From contig NZ_JAPHPW010000006.1 of NCBI RefSeq assembly GCF_026241515.1, positions 1-64,000 of the forward strand: 64,000 nucleotides of DNA, written 5' to 3'. A program made the position numbers and the translations under genes. This stretch comes from Vibrio sp. 14G-20. GTDB lineage: Bacteria; Pseudomonadota; Gammaproteobacteria; Enterobacterales; Vibrionaceae. This document shows, piece after piece, positions 27,519 to 35,547 of the stretch (its first letter is position 1; each line of letters opens with the position of its first letter). The notes under the pieces were generated by a model that was not told the DNA's origin, did no database searches, and saw only the letters and a program-made list of their open reading frames with translations.

Positions 27519-28091
27519 TTAAACCAGTTTACTTTGTAACCAACAACGAGAGAACTTGAGATCTTTTTCAATCAAACTTGCACTGCACTCAAGCAATTCA
27601 CTGATCTCGCGGTTTCTCATTCCCATAAGGTACTTTAGCTTTAGTGCTTTAGATTGACGTGGGTAGTAGATGCTGAAGTTATCGAGCGCTTTATCCATCA
27701 TCATAAATTGCTCAAACTTATCCCCTTCATGGTTGCTCAGAATGGTCATTTGCTGACGTTTTTGTGCTTGAAGGTGGCGAGCGTTATCAATCAAAATTTG
27801 GCGCATCACTTTCGCTGCCATCAAGAAAAAGTCTTTCTTATTCTCGATCGAATGCAAATCTGAAGACGAGATTTTGAGGTATGCATCATGGATTAAGGCG
27901 GTGGTGCTATTCATGCTGTCACTGAGTACTTGGTTATCTGTACCGTACTTTTGAGCACTGCGTGAGCGCTCTTGTTGCGCTATTTGCCTCAACTGTAAGT
28001 AAGCGAACTGATACAAATCGGCTTCAGCACTTTTGTCGCCGGATTGCCACTGTTGGATTATCTGTGTGATGTTTGGAGTTGTAGTTGCCAT
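27519..28091 (-). CDS. ecfP: ECF sigma factor, EcfP-like
   Basis: 190-residue ECF sigma factor of the kinase-associated type (ECF43 / Sig-70_X6). Region 2 spans about residues 20-105 and includes STTALIHDAYLKIS. Region 4, with a helix-turn-helix, spans about 141-185 (KYLMGMRNREISELLECS). Thr-63 lies in the sigma2.2 segment where other sigma factors carry acidic residues. In V. parahaemolyticus EcfP, phosphorylation of Thr-63 by PknT is reported to switch on RNA polymerase binding and polymyxin resistance. Here too a Ser/Thr kinase is encoded two genes upstream. No anti-sigma factor is seen. Its start overlaps the upstream stop by one base (TAATG). Confidence 0.88.
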   Translation of the reverse strand: MATTTPNITQIIQQWQSGDKSAEADLYQFAYLQLRQIAQQERSRSAQKYGTDNQVLSDSMNSTTALIHDAYLKISSSDLHSIENKKDFFLMAAKVMRQILIDNARHLQAQKRQQMTILSNHEGDKFEQFMMMDKALDNFSIYYPRQSKALKLKYLMGMRNREISELLECSASLIEKDLKFSRCWLQSKLV

Positions 28092-29527
28092 TAGCTGTTA
28101 GACCTCACTTTAGTAAACTCAGAAACAGATAGGGTGCTGATATTATGAGATTTATCAGGGTTTAGCGAAATTTTTTGTTTGAATCTGTAGAGTATGCCTT
28201 GGTCCCAATCTTTACCTGCTGGTAGATATTCCCACGCTGTGAAATGTTGCTGGGGTACGGAATCATACCAACGAATAGCAACGTTCATTTGAGCAAGAGA
28301 GACCGTCGGTTCTGCATTGGTCAGCCACCACATGTCTCCAAATTTCTCTGTCACATCTTGGGTGTATTGTTGGTGGTTTGTCGGACAGGTTTCGCCATCG
28401 TTACTGCCTAACATAATGCGTCTATCTTTAATCAATAAGCATTCAGTAATAATGTTGGTCTGCTGATACAGGGTGTGTTGCCAGATACCTTCATAGGGGA
28501 TGTGGTTCCCACGCTCATTGGTGTAAGTAAACCAGATCATTTCTGCTTTATTCGGATGGCGAATATGTTCTTTTTGGCCCAAGCCTTGGGTCTTCTCCAT
28601 CAAGAGTTCGGTCTCGGTATCGAAGTCCAAAGCGACGGTACGGTATTTCCAGTCACCTTCATCGTTGTAGTCTTCAATAGAAAAGCCGCTTAGATCGTGG
28701 CGAGTACAGCCCTTATGGGCACAACTGGTGAAACCGGTCCAACCATCGCCGACGGAAAGAGGTTCACGGATGATTTCTTGAGGTGTGTGATAAGGGCGCA
28801 GGTTACATCCGTTAAAATAGTCACCTGTTCCAGGGAACTGAATGAGTTCTGTGTCTGTGATTGTGTAGCTCAGCTCACCGATCGGTCCTTCGTATTTTGG
28901 ATTAGTGTGGTGAGCTAAGTCGTAAAAGCAGGCGCGTCCAGCATAGTCTTTCTTGGCAATAATAATGTTATGAAGCACTTTGTCTTTTGGCGAAAAAATG
29001 ATCTCTTCGGAAGCGAAGTTATTCTTGATGTATTCTTGGCTCTGGTTGAGGTGCTTTGCTGCTTCTTTGACTGAAACAAGGTCAATACCTAATTCCTGAG
29101 CATCTAAATAGCTTAGGTCGAGATTTTTGAGTTTCTTTTGAAATTCTACGTCAGATAAAACTTTACTCGCTAAGATGATTTCATCACGATGCTCTGGTGT
29201 GTCATCTAGTGACAGCAGTAATCGAGTCATGTTGATGCTACGGCTTGGGCGTGTCGAAGATAAGGTTGGAGTGATGACTTCTTGCCCTGACAGCGTTGTC
29301 AGTAGGTATCCGGAGTTATCCGTACCAATGAAAAAGCTGACAATATCACCTGAATTGTATTGGAATGCCCCTTTGTCAGTAGTGCCCGAAAGGTTGGAGC
29401 TGGTTTCGTAATAAAGCCCTGATACTGGCGAATCAATAAAATATCCGGTAAGAACTTCGCTGCCATTAGCATGGATGTAAAGGCTCGTAGACCAGAGAGT
29501 TATCAGTGGGATAAGTATTTTTTTCAT
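28091..29527 (-). CDS. Secreted protein between kinase and sigma factor
   Basis: 478 residues with a signal peptide (KKILIPLITLWSTSLYIHA, cleaved near residue 20). The mature N-terminus resembles a domain common in Vibrio and Shewanella exported proteins (LTGYFIDSPVSGLYYETSSN, then a DKGAFQYNSGDIVSFFIG-type strand pair). The C-terminal part carries a Cys...ETCPTNH module (about residues 362-385) shared with the last gene of the operon. It starts 2 bp after pknT and its stop overlaps the ecfP start, so it is firmly inside the operon. A periplasmic or surface sensor for the kinase pathway is a reasonable guess; no function is established here. Confidence 0.75.
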   Translation of the reverse strand: MKKILIPLITLWSTSLYIHANGSEVLTGYFIDSPVSGLYYETSSNLSGTTDKGAFQYNSGDIVSFFIGTDNSGYLLTTLSGQEVITPTLSSTRPSRSINMTRLLLSLDDTPEHRDEIILASKVLSDVEFQKKLKNLDLSYLDAQELGIDLVSVKEAAKHLNQSQEYIKNNFASEEIIFSPKDKVLHNIIIAKKDYAGRACFYDLAHHTNPKYEGPIGELSYTITDTELIQFPGTGDYFNGCNLRPYHTPQEIIREPLSVGDGWTGFTSCAHKGCTRHDLSGFSIEDYNDEGDWKYRTVALDFDTETELLMEKTQGLGQKEHIRHPNKAEMIWFTYTNERGNHIPYEGIWQHTLYQQTNIITECLLIKDRRIMLGSNDGETCPTNHQQYTQDVTEKFGDMWWLTNAEPTVSLAQMNVAIRWYDSVPQQHFTAWEYLPAGKDWDQGILYRFKQKISLNPDKSHNISTLSVSEFTKVRSNS

Positions 29528-29529
29528 AA

Positions 29530-30867
29530 TTAATCGTTGGATGACTTTTCTTTGTTTTTATTATTCACAGACTTTTCAGGTGATGGTGTCAGCATCGCCA
29601 ATAGCATTTTTTGCTTAACGTCTTTGGGTAAATCGGGGTTTGATAAAATTCGACGTCTAGTGAGCTCAAGCATCGTGCCTACTGACATTTTTGCAGCATC
29701 GCTACCTTTTGCATGAAACAATAGGCTCGTCACTTCATACATCATCTCTTCCGCGACTAGTTTTTCTTTTTGTAGCTGTAAATTCTTATTGAATATAGCG
29801 GTTGAAAACGTTGTGCCTGACAGTAGTAATAGAATCGTTAGAGCACTCTGTACTGGGCGTCGCTTTAATAGTTTTGATAATGAATAGAGTGGCTGCTTCT
29901 CTCTCAACGAAATGGGACGGCATTCTAAGATACGGACTATATCTTGGCGCAATTCACTTACGCTGGCATAGCGACGGTAGGGTTCGTGGTTTGTCGCCTT
30001 TTCTACAATTAGATTAATATCTAAGTTTGAAGAAGAGTCAAAAACCAGTGCTAGAACTTTACCCAGTGAGTAAATATCACTTTGTTGAGTTAGGAAGTGA
30101 CCTGCAATCTGCTCTGGGCTGGCATAAGCCTTGCTGTAGGCAGTTAGTATGGAAGCATCTGAGCTTTGGTGAGGCGCAGGTTGTTTGACCTTTTGGGTTA
30201 GGTTGAAGTCGAGAATCTTAGGTGAACCAAAAGGATCAATTAAGATATTCTCGGGCTTGAGATCAGCATGCAGCACCTGTTTTTGATGAGCATGTTCAAT
30301 TGCCGAACAAATTTCTTTAAATAAATTGAGCCGTTGTTTTTCACTGTGAAAGCGATTTTGCAAATACAGAGAAAGTGTTTCTCCTTCAACTCGTTCCATC
30401 ACAATGTAGACCGACTCTTGGTAGACTCCGCCGTCAAACACCTTAGCGATACATGGATGGTTTAGGTGTGCGAGTAATTGTGCTTCTTGAAATAGAGCAT
30501 GCTCACCTAAAATATGTGAAAGAGAGGGCTGTATGAATTTAACTGCTAAGTCTTGCTCAAAGGTTCTATCTGCTCGACTGGCTGAATAGACAATCCCCAT
30601 ACCACCACGACCGAGTTCATGCGATATATAGTATTTATCGACTAAGGTGTCGGTTAGGTTGAGCTCGCTTTCTGTTGCTTGTTGTGCGTAAAAGCCGAGC
30701 AGCGATGTTATCTGCTCTGAGGGTACTTCGTTAATGAGAGGAAGTACTTGTTGATATAGACTGGGCTGCTCTTGTTCTAGTCGTTCTAGGTAGAGACTTT
30801 TCTTCGCGTCGGAGAGATCCATGAGGCGATAGAAAACCTCAGTGGCCCCACTGCTTGCATTTTGCAC
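29530..30867 (-). CDS. pknT: Membrane Ser/Thr protein kinase, PknT-like
   Basis: 445-residue Hanks-type kinase and the first gene of the operon. The cytoplasmic kinase domain covers about residues 79-320. Gly loop GRGGMG (86-91), Lys-110 (LAVKF), Glu-128, catalytic loop HADLKPEN (200-207, Asp-202) and SPEQ (250-253) are present. One membrane helix (about 341-359) precedes a short C-terminal, probably periplasmic, segment. The catalytic loop is non-RD (His-Ala-Asp), and the usual DFG is DFN (220-222); the metal-binding Asp is kept. In V. parahaemolyticus PknT phosphorylates EcfP under polymyxin stress, and the gene order here matches that system. Confidence 0.88.
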   Translation of the reverse strand: MQNASSGATEVFYRLMDLSDAKKSLYLERLEQEQPSLYQQVLPLINEVPSEQITSLLGFYAQQATESELNLTDTLVDKYYISHELGRGGMGIVYSASRADRTFEQDLAVKFIQPSLSHILGEHALFQEAQLLAHLNHPCIAKVFDGGVYQESVYIVMERVEGETLSLYLQNRFHSEKQRLNLFKEICSAIEHAHQKQVLHADLKPENILIDPFGSPKILDFNLTQKVKQPAPHQSSDASILTAYSKAYASPEQIAGHFLTQQSDIYSLGKVLALVFDSSSNLDINLIVEKATNHEPYRRYASVSELRQDIVRILECRPISLREKQPLYSLSKLLKRRPVQSALTILLLLSGTTFSTAIFNKNLQLQKEKLVAEEMMYEVTSLLFHAKGSDAAKMSVGTMLELTRRRILSNPDLPKDVKQKMLLAMLTPSPEKSVNNKNKEKSSND

Positions 30868-31096
30868 AACTGATCTTTTTTATGTTTCTTATTGTGCGTG
30901 CATTCTATAAGAGTTTTAGATGTTTTTTCGATGTTTTTATCAGTTACATATAAAAAAATAAGCTAAAGAGTCGCATTTTTGAGAGGTGGCATCAAAAATA
31001 CGGGTATGTGATCTTCTTTCCAAAGTTTAGCTATTGATTTTCTCTCAAATATTGACGGTGAATAGTGGTTAAAGGCTCGCTTTATGGAGGTGGATT

Positions 31097-31141
31097 ATGC
31101 CAAATTGTTCTCTAACCTTATTTGTTTCGTATTGCCTCTGA
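31097..31141 (+). CDS. Possible 14-residue leader peptide
   Basis: An excellent ribosome site (GGAGGTGGATT, then ATG) starts a short frame MPNCSLTLFVSYCL that stops 25 bp before the NqrB-like gene. The 299-bp space between pknT and this gene otherwise shows only AT-rich promoter-like DNA. It may be a leader peptide coupled to the next gene, or a chance match. Confidence 0.35.
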   Translation: MPNCSLTLFVSYCL

Positions 31142-31166
31142 CTCACATCAATGAGGTTATCAAGAT

Positions 31167-32408
31167 ATGAAATTGAATAAGTGGCTAGAGGGCGTATCCC
31201 CTCAATTCGAAGCGGGTGGTAAGTACGAAAAGCTTTACCCTGTCTATGAGGCGTTTGCCACCATCTTTTACACGCCCGGCAATGTAAATCGAGGCTTGAC
31301 CCATGTTCGAGATAGTATCGATCTCAAGCGTATTATGATTCTAGTGTGGCTGGCGACGTTCCCGGCGATGTTCTGGGGGATGTATAACGTCGGACACCAG
31401 AGTGTCTCGGCGCTCACATCCAGTTATCAACTCAATGAGCTTACCTCGGTTATCGAGAGTAGCTGGCGTTTGTCATGGGCATTTGGAGATGTACAGTCCT
31501 TAATGGTAAGCGGTTGGGGGAGTCAGATGTTGCTCGGTGCTCTCTACTTCTTACCCGTGTATGCGACGGTTTTCGTTGTCGGTGGTTTCTGGGAGGTGTT
31601 GTTCGCCGTTGTGCGTAAACATGAGGTCAACGAAGGCTTCTTTGTTAGCTCAGTTCTCTTTGCCTTAATCCTTCCGCCGACTATCCCGTTATGGCAAGCT
31701 GCGTTAGGTATTACTTTTGGTATCGTTGTCGCGAAAGAGCTATTTGGTGGTACAGGACGTAACTTCCTTAACCCAGCCCTTGCGGGTCGAGCATTCCTTT
31801 ATTTTGCCTATCCTGCCAACATGTCAGGTGGCTTGGTATGGGTTGCCGCTGACGGCTATTCAGGAGCGACTCCGCTTAGTCAATGGTATGAAGGCGGTAG
31901 TTCGTCACTCATCAACAACATGACTGGCGAGACAATAACGTGGATGGACGCGTTTGTCGGCAACATACCAGGCTCGATGGGTGAGGTTTCTTCGTTGCTC
32001 ATCATGTTGACGGGGCTGATTCTGATTGTCATGAAAATCGCCTCTTGGCGCATTGTCGCCGGTGTGATTATTGGCCTAGTGGTGACATCGAGTTTGATGA
32101 ACTGGATCGGCTCTGATACCAACTCGATGTTCTCGATGCCGTTTTACTGGCACTTCGTGTTGGGCGGTGTGGCATTTGGTACTTTCTTTATGGCAACGGA
32201 CCCGGTATCTGCCGCTTTTACTAATCAGAGTAAATGGGCTTACGGGATTCTTATCGGTGTGATGACGGTTGGTATTCGAGTACTCAACCCTGCTTATCCT
32301 GAGGGCATCATGTTGGCCATCCTGTTCGCCAACCTCTTCGCACCACTGTTCGACTTTATTGTGAAAGAGCAAAATATCAAACGCAGACAGAAACGGACAT
32401 CGCGCTGA
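31167..32408 (+). CDS. Solitary NqrB-family membrane protein
   Basis: 413 residues of the NqrB/RnfD family, the membrane subunit of the Na+-pumping NADH:quinone reductase or the Rnf complex. Length and N-terminus ([20 protein letters not shown]) are NqrB-like. About ten membrane helices are visible. The covalent FMN site SGATPLS (Thr near residue 236) is intact, as is the GRNFLNPAL segment. No nqrA, nqrC-F or rnf genes flank it. It is therefore an extra NqrB paralogue, and I give it no symbol to avoid confusion with the operon copy. A role outside the Nqr complex, or as an alternative subunit, is possible. Confidence 0.85.
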   Translation: MKLNKWLEGVSPQFEAGGKYEKLYPVYEAFATIFYTPGNVNRGLTHVRDSIDLKRIMILVWLATFPAMFWGMYNVGHQSVSALTSSYQLNELTSVIESSWRLSWAFGDVQSLMVSGWGSQMLLGALYFLPVYATVFVVGGFWEVLFAVVRKHEVNEGFFVSSVLFALILPPTIPLWQAALGITFGIVVAKELFGGTGRNFLNPALAGRAFLYFAYPANMSGGLVWVAADGYSGATPLSQWYEGGSSSLINNMTGETITWMDAFVGNIPGSMGEVSSLLIMLTGLILIVMKIASWRIVAGVIIGLVVTSSLMNWIGSDTNSMFSMPFYWHFVLGGVAFGTFFMATDPVSAAFTNQSKWAYGILIGVMTVGIRVLNPAYPEGIMLAILFANLFAPLFDFIVKEQNIKRRQKRTSR

Positions 32409-32443
32409 TATATGTGGATATCAAGGAAGGTTACTCCCATAAG

Positions 32444-32469
32444 AAAGGCTTGCATCATTGCAAGCCTTT
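32444..32469. terminator. Bidirectional terminator
   Basis: AAAGGCTTGCA / TGCAAGCCTTT stem with a TCAT loop, between convergent genes. Confidence 0.85.
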
Positions 32470-32500
32470 CAATTTCTATCGCAATTGATTTGAAGTTGAT

Positions 32501-32752
32501 TTAACTCCACTTCAAATCAATCTCGAACGGTTGGGTGCTACCACAATGCTCACCACACATCTCGTCGTAGGCACTGTTATGAATGAGGGTTGCCGAGGCT
32601 ACGCCTTGGTCACTAAAGTGGTCGCGTGCTTGGTTAACACTCAAAAACTTCATTGGGTGCTGGTGGTCGTCTTTAATTAACTTCTTTTGCTCGCCAATGA
32701 TTTGGTAAGCCAAGTAAATCCCGCCTTCAAATGATTCAATTAGTAGATTCAT
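32501..32752 (-). CDS. Small conserved protein (DUF6482-like)
   Basis: 83 residues beginning MNLLIESFEGGIYLAYQI. AAAGGAG lies upstream, so the 31-codon extension is discarded. The sequence is mixed alpha/beta with a Cys pair near the C-terminus (MCGEHCGS). I recall it as resembling the small DUF6482 family of gamma-proteobacteria, but this is from memory. No function is known. It lies immediately after gor on the same strand but beyond gor's start, so it is a separate unit. Confidence 0.65.
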   Translation of the reverse strand: MNLLIESFEGGIYLAYQIIGEQKKLIKDDHQHPMKFLSVNQARDHFSDQGVASATLIHNSAYDEMCGEHCGSTQPFEIDLKWS

Positions 32753-32830
32753 CACAAACTCCTTTGTTGTTCTAGATAGGTCAGTATCTGTGTTACGTGG
32801 AGTTGAGAGGGAAGGTTCAAGAGTTGGCAT

Positions 32831-32856
32831 AAAAAAAGCAGGCACGAGGCCTGCTT
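32831..32856 (-). terminator. Terminator of gor
   Basis: AAGCAGGC / GCCTGCTT stem with a 5-nt loop and seven A on the plus strand, giving a U tract in the gor transcript. Confidence 0.85.
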
Positions 32857-32883
32857 CTAAAGAGTGCTCAACTAAGGCGTTGA

Positions 32884-34239
32884 TTATCTCATCGTTACGA
32901 ACTCTTCGCTGCCCGTTGGGTGAATCGCAACAACAGAGTCGAAGTCAGCTTTGGTTGCGCCCATCTTCATTGCAACGCCGAAGCCTTGAATCATTTCATC
33001 AACAGTGAAACCTATGCCGTGTAGGCCAACTACAGTCTCTTCTTCGCCAGCACATACTAGTTTCATCTTACAAGGTTGACGGTGCTTGGTTACTGCTGTG
33101 TACATTGCCGTGAAGCCCGACGTGTAAACCTTGATGTTGTCTTTGCCGTATTGCTCTTCAGCTTCTTGAGTCGTTAGACCAATTGTGCCGATAGGTGGGT
33201 GGCTGAATACCACAGTAGGCACTAGCTTGTAGTCCATTTTCGCGTTGGTTTGACCGTTGAATAGACGCTCAGAAAGCTGACGACCTGCTTTAACAGCAAC
33301 AGGAGTTAGCTCGATACCGCCTTCCATGATGTCGCCAACACAGTAGATGCCAGGAACATTAGTTGCTTGGAACTCGTCTACTTTGATGTAGCCACGGTCG
33401 TTAGTTGCAACGCCAGTTGATGCTAGGTTAATAGCGTCAGTTGCTGGGTGGCGACCGATAGCCCAGATTAGGTGGTCAACGTTTTGAGTGTTGCCGTTCT
33501 CTAGGTGTAGAGTCAGTGTGCCGTCTGCTTCTTTCACTACTTCTTTTGGAACAGAGTGTGTATGCAGTGTTGGGCCTTCCGCTTCCATTACTTCAACCAA
33601 TGTCTCGATGATCATTGGGTCGAAGCTGCGAAGTGGTGAATCTTTACGACAGAACAGGTGTGTTTCTGTGCCAAGTGCGCTTAGTACGCCTGCGATCTCA
33701 ACTGCGATGTAGCCCGCGCCGATAACAGCAACACGTTTAGGTTGCTCCATTAGGTCGAAGAAGCCATTTGAATCGATGCCGTATTCTGCACCCGGGATGT
33801 TTGGAATGGTTGGACGACCACCTACTGCGATCAGGATGTGATCCGCAGTGTAGTGCTCACCGTTAACTTCAACAGTCTTCTCGTCAACAAACTTAGCAAA
33901 GCCTTTGATTACGTTTACTTTGTTGTTACCAAGAACGCGATCGTAAGATTGGTGGATACGGCCAATGTACGCTTGGCGGTTTTCTACCAATTTGCTCCAG
34001 TTGAAGCCTTTTACGTCAACGTCGAAGCCGTAATCTTCAGAGTATAGGTTGATAGCTTCAGCAACTTGAGCGCCGTGCCACATTACCTTTTTAGGAACAC
34101 AACCAACGTTTACACAAGTACCACCAAGGTCTTGAGCTTCGATAAGTGCAACCTTTGCACCGTGCATTGCTGCGCGGTTTGCTGATGCGATGCCGCCTGA
34201 ACCGCCGCCGATACAGATGTAATCAAAATGAGTCGCCAT
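32884..34239 (-). CDS. gor: Glutathione reductase
   Basis: About 451 residues (E. coli Gor has 450). It reduces oxidised glutathione with NADPH and FAD. The FAD-binding [14 protein letters not shown] lies near residue 11. The redox pair is in [13 protein letters not shown] (about residues 39-51). The NADPH-binding segment [13 protein letters not shown] and the C-terminal catalytic HPTGSEEFV are also present. The start MATHFDYI at 34239 has a GGAGAAAG site; four upstream codons are discarded. It protects the cytoplasm against oxidative and disulfide stress. Confidence 0.96.
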   Translation of the reverse strand: MATHFDYICIGGGSGGIASANRAAMHGAKVALIEAQDLGGTCVNVGCVPKKVMWHGAQVAEAINLYSEDYGFDVDVKGFNWSKLVENRQAYIGRIHQSYDRVLGNNKVNVIKGFAKFVDEKTVEVNGEHYTADHILIAVGGRPTIPNIPGAEYGIDSNGFFDLMEQPKRVAVIGAGYIAVEIAGVLSALGTETHLFCRKDSPLRSFDPMIIETLVEVMEAEGPTLHTHSVPKEVVKEADGTLTLHLENGNTQNVDHLIWAIGRHPATDAINLASTGVATNDRGYIKVDEFQATNVPGIYCVGDIMEGGIELTPVAVKAGRQLSERLFNGQTNAKMDYKLVPTVVFSHPPIGTIGLTTQEAEEQYGKDNIKVYTSGFTAMYTAVTKHRQPCKMKLVCAGEEETVVGLHGIGFTVDEMIQGFGVAMKMGATKADFDSVVAIHPTGSEEFVTMR

Positions 34240-34427
34240 TACTTTCTCCATTTATTGAAGGCTGTGGGTACAGTGAGCACACTGAACACCTACGTCCTAT
34301 ATATTCTTAAATTGTCTAATTATTATATTGAGGGCAGATCGGTTGAACTCAATCTCCCTGTTTAAAATTTATTCGTGTACGTCACAATCTACTGAATATT
34401 CGTCAGAGCATGACGTTAAGTTCGAGA

Positions 34428-35267
34428 TTACTCGGGTACGATCCACTCTACTTTGAAATGACCGGTCGCCGGCGCAATTGCTTCCTTCAAGAATGGAAGA
34501 ATCTCTTTCATTTGGCTTTCTAGCTTCCAAGGCGGGTTAATCACGATCATGCCTGATGCTGTCATGCCACGCTCGTTGGTGTCTGGTGATACGCCAAGTT
34601 CGATTTGTAGAATCTTGTTGATGCCTAAGCCTTCGAGACCTTCGATCATATCTTCGATATCACAGCGATTTACTACCGGGTACCAAATAGCGTAGATACC
34701 GGTTGCCCAGCGCTTATGGCTTTGAGCAATCGCCGTCACCACATCGCGGTACTCTCTTGCTAGCTCATAAGGCGGGTCGATAAGTACCAAACCACGACGC
34801 TCTTTTGGTGGCAGGCTGCCTTTTAAACGTTGGAAACCATCTTCTTTGTAGATAGATACCTGACGATCGCGGTGGAACTCTTGCTCAAGCAGCGGGTGAT
34901 CGGCTGGGTGAAGCTCGGTCAGTACCATGCGGTCTTGGTCGCGCAGATGGGCACGTGCAACACGTGGTGAGCCTGGGTAGTAGCGCAGCTTGTCGCCGTT
35001 GTTTAGCGTTGAGATAGACTCAAGGTAGCTTTGAATGTCTTCAGGAAGTTCTGTTTGTTCCCAGACGCGTGCAATACCTTGTTTGTATTCGCCCGTTTTT
35101 TCAGACCATTCATGCGTTAAGTCGTAACGACCTACACCAGAGTGAGTATCATGATAAACAAAAGGCTTATCCTTCTGTTTCAAAGAATTAAGAATAAGGC
35201 TCTGTACGATATGCTTTACTACGTCGGCGTGGTTACCTGCGTGGAAGCTGTGGCGATAACTTAACAA
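34428..35267 (-). CDS. rlmJ: 23S rRNA (A2030-N6)-methyltransferase RlmJ
   Basis: About 279 residues (E. coli RlmJ has 280). It methylates A2030 of 23S rRNA using S-adenosylmethionine. The N-terminal SYRHSFHAGNHADVVKH and the catalytic motif LIDPPYE (about residues 157-163) are present, as is the C-terminal GMTASGMIVINPPWKLE. The frame can start with GTG at 35285, but TTG at 35267 gives MLSYRHSF, identical to the E. coli start. It is upstream of gor on the same strand with 188 bp between, so probably separate. Confidence 0.93.
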   Translation of the reverse strand: MLSYRHSFHAGNHADVVKHIVQSLILNSLKQKDKPFVYHDTHSGVGRYDLTHEWSEKTGEYKQGIARVWEQTELPEDIQSYLESISTLNNGDKLRYYPGSPRVARAHLRDQDRMVLTELHPADHPLLEQEFHRDRQVSIYKEDGFQRLKGSLPPKERRGLVLIDPPYELAREYRDVVTAIAQSHKRWATGIYAIWYPVVNRCDIEDMIEGLEGLGINKILQIELGVSPDTNERGMTASGMIVINPPWKLESQMKEILPFLKEAIAPATGHFKVEWIVPE

Positions 35268-35547
35268 ATTAAACTCTCGTAACACTCTCGATTTAGAGTG
35301 TGGTTAGTGTAGGTGGGGTTAATCAGACTATTATAACCCTCAATGGACCATAAATTCTCGAACAATTCAGGAACAGTCGTGCGCAATATGTGGTTAGTTA
35401 TTGGTTCTACTATTGAAATTTGCCTTATTGGGCACTATTTAATAACTATTCGCAGGTGATTTTTTTAGGGCGAACCTGAGCCTGATGACTGTAAGACGAC
35501 CTCATTACAAAAAAGACGAAAGTCTCTAACGCCAAAGGAATGTTTAT

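Noticed and set aside
19580..32408. Genomic island
   Set aside because: No integrase, attachment repeats or tRNA boundary is visible, and codon use is Vibrio-like. The region looks accessory but not recently inserted.
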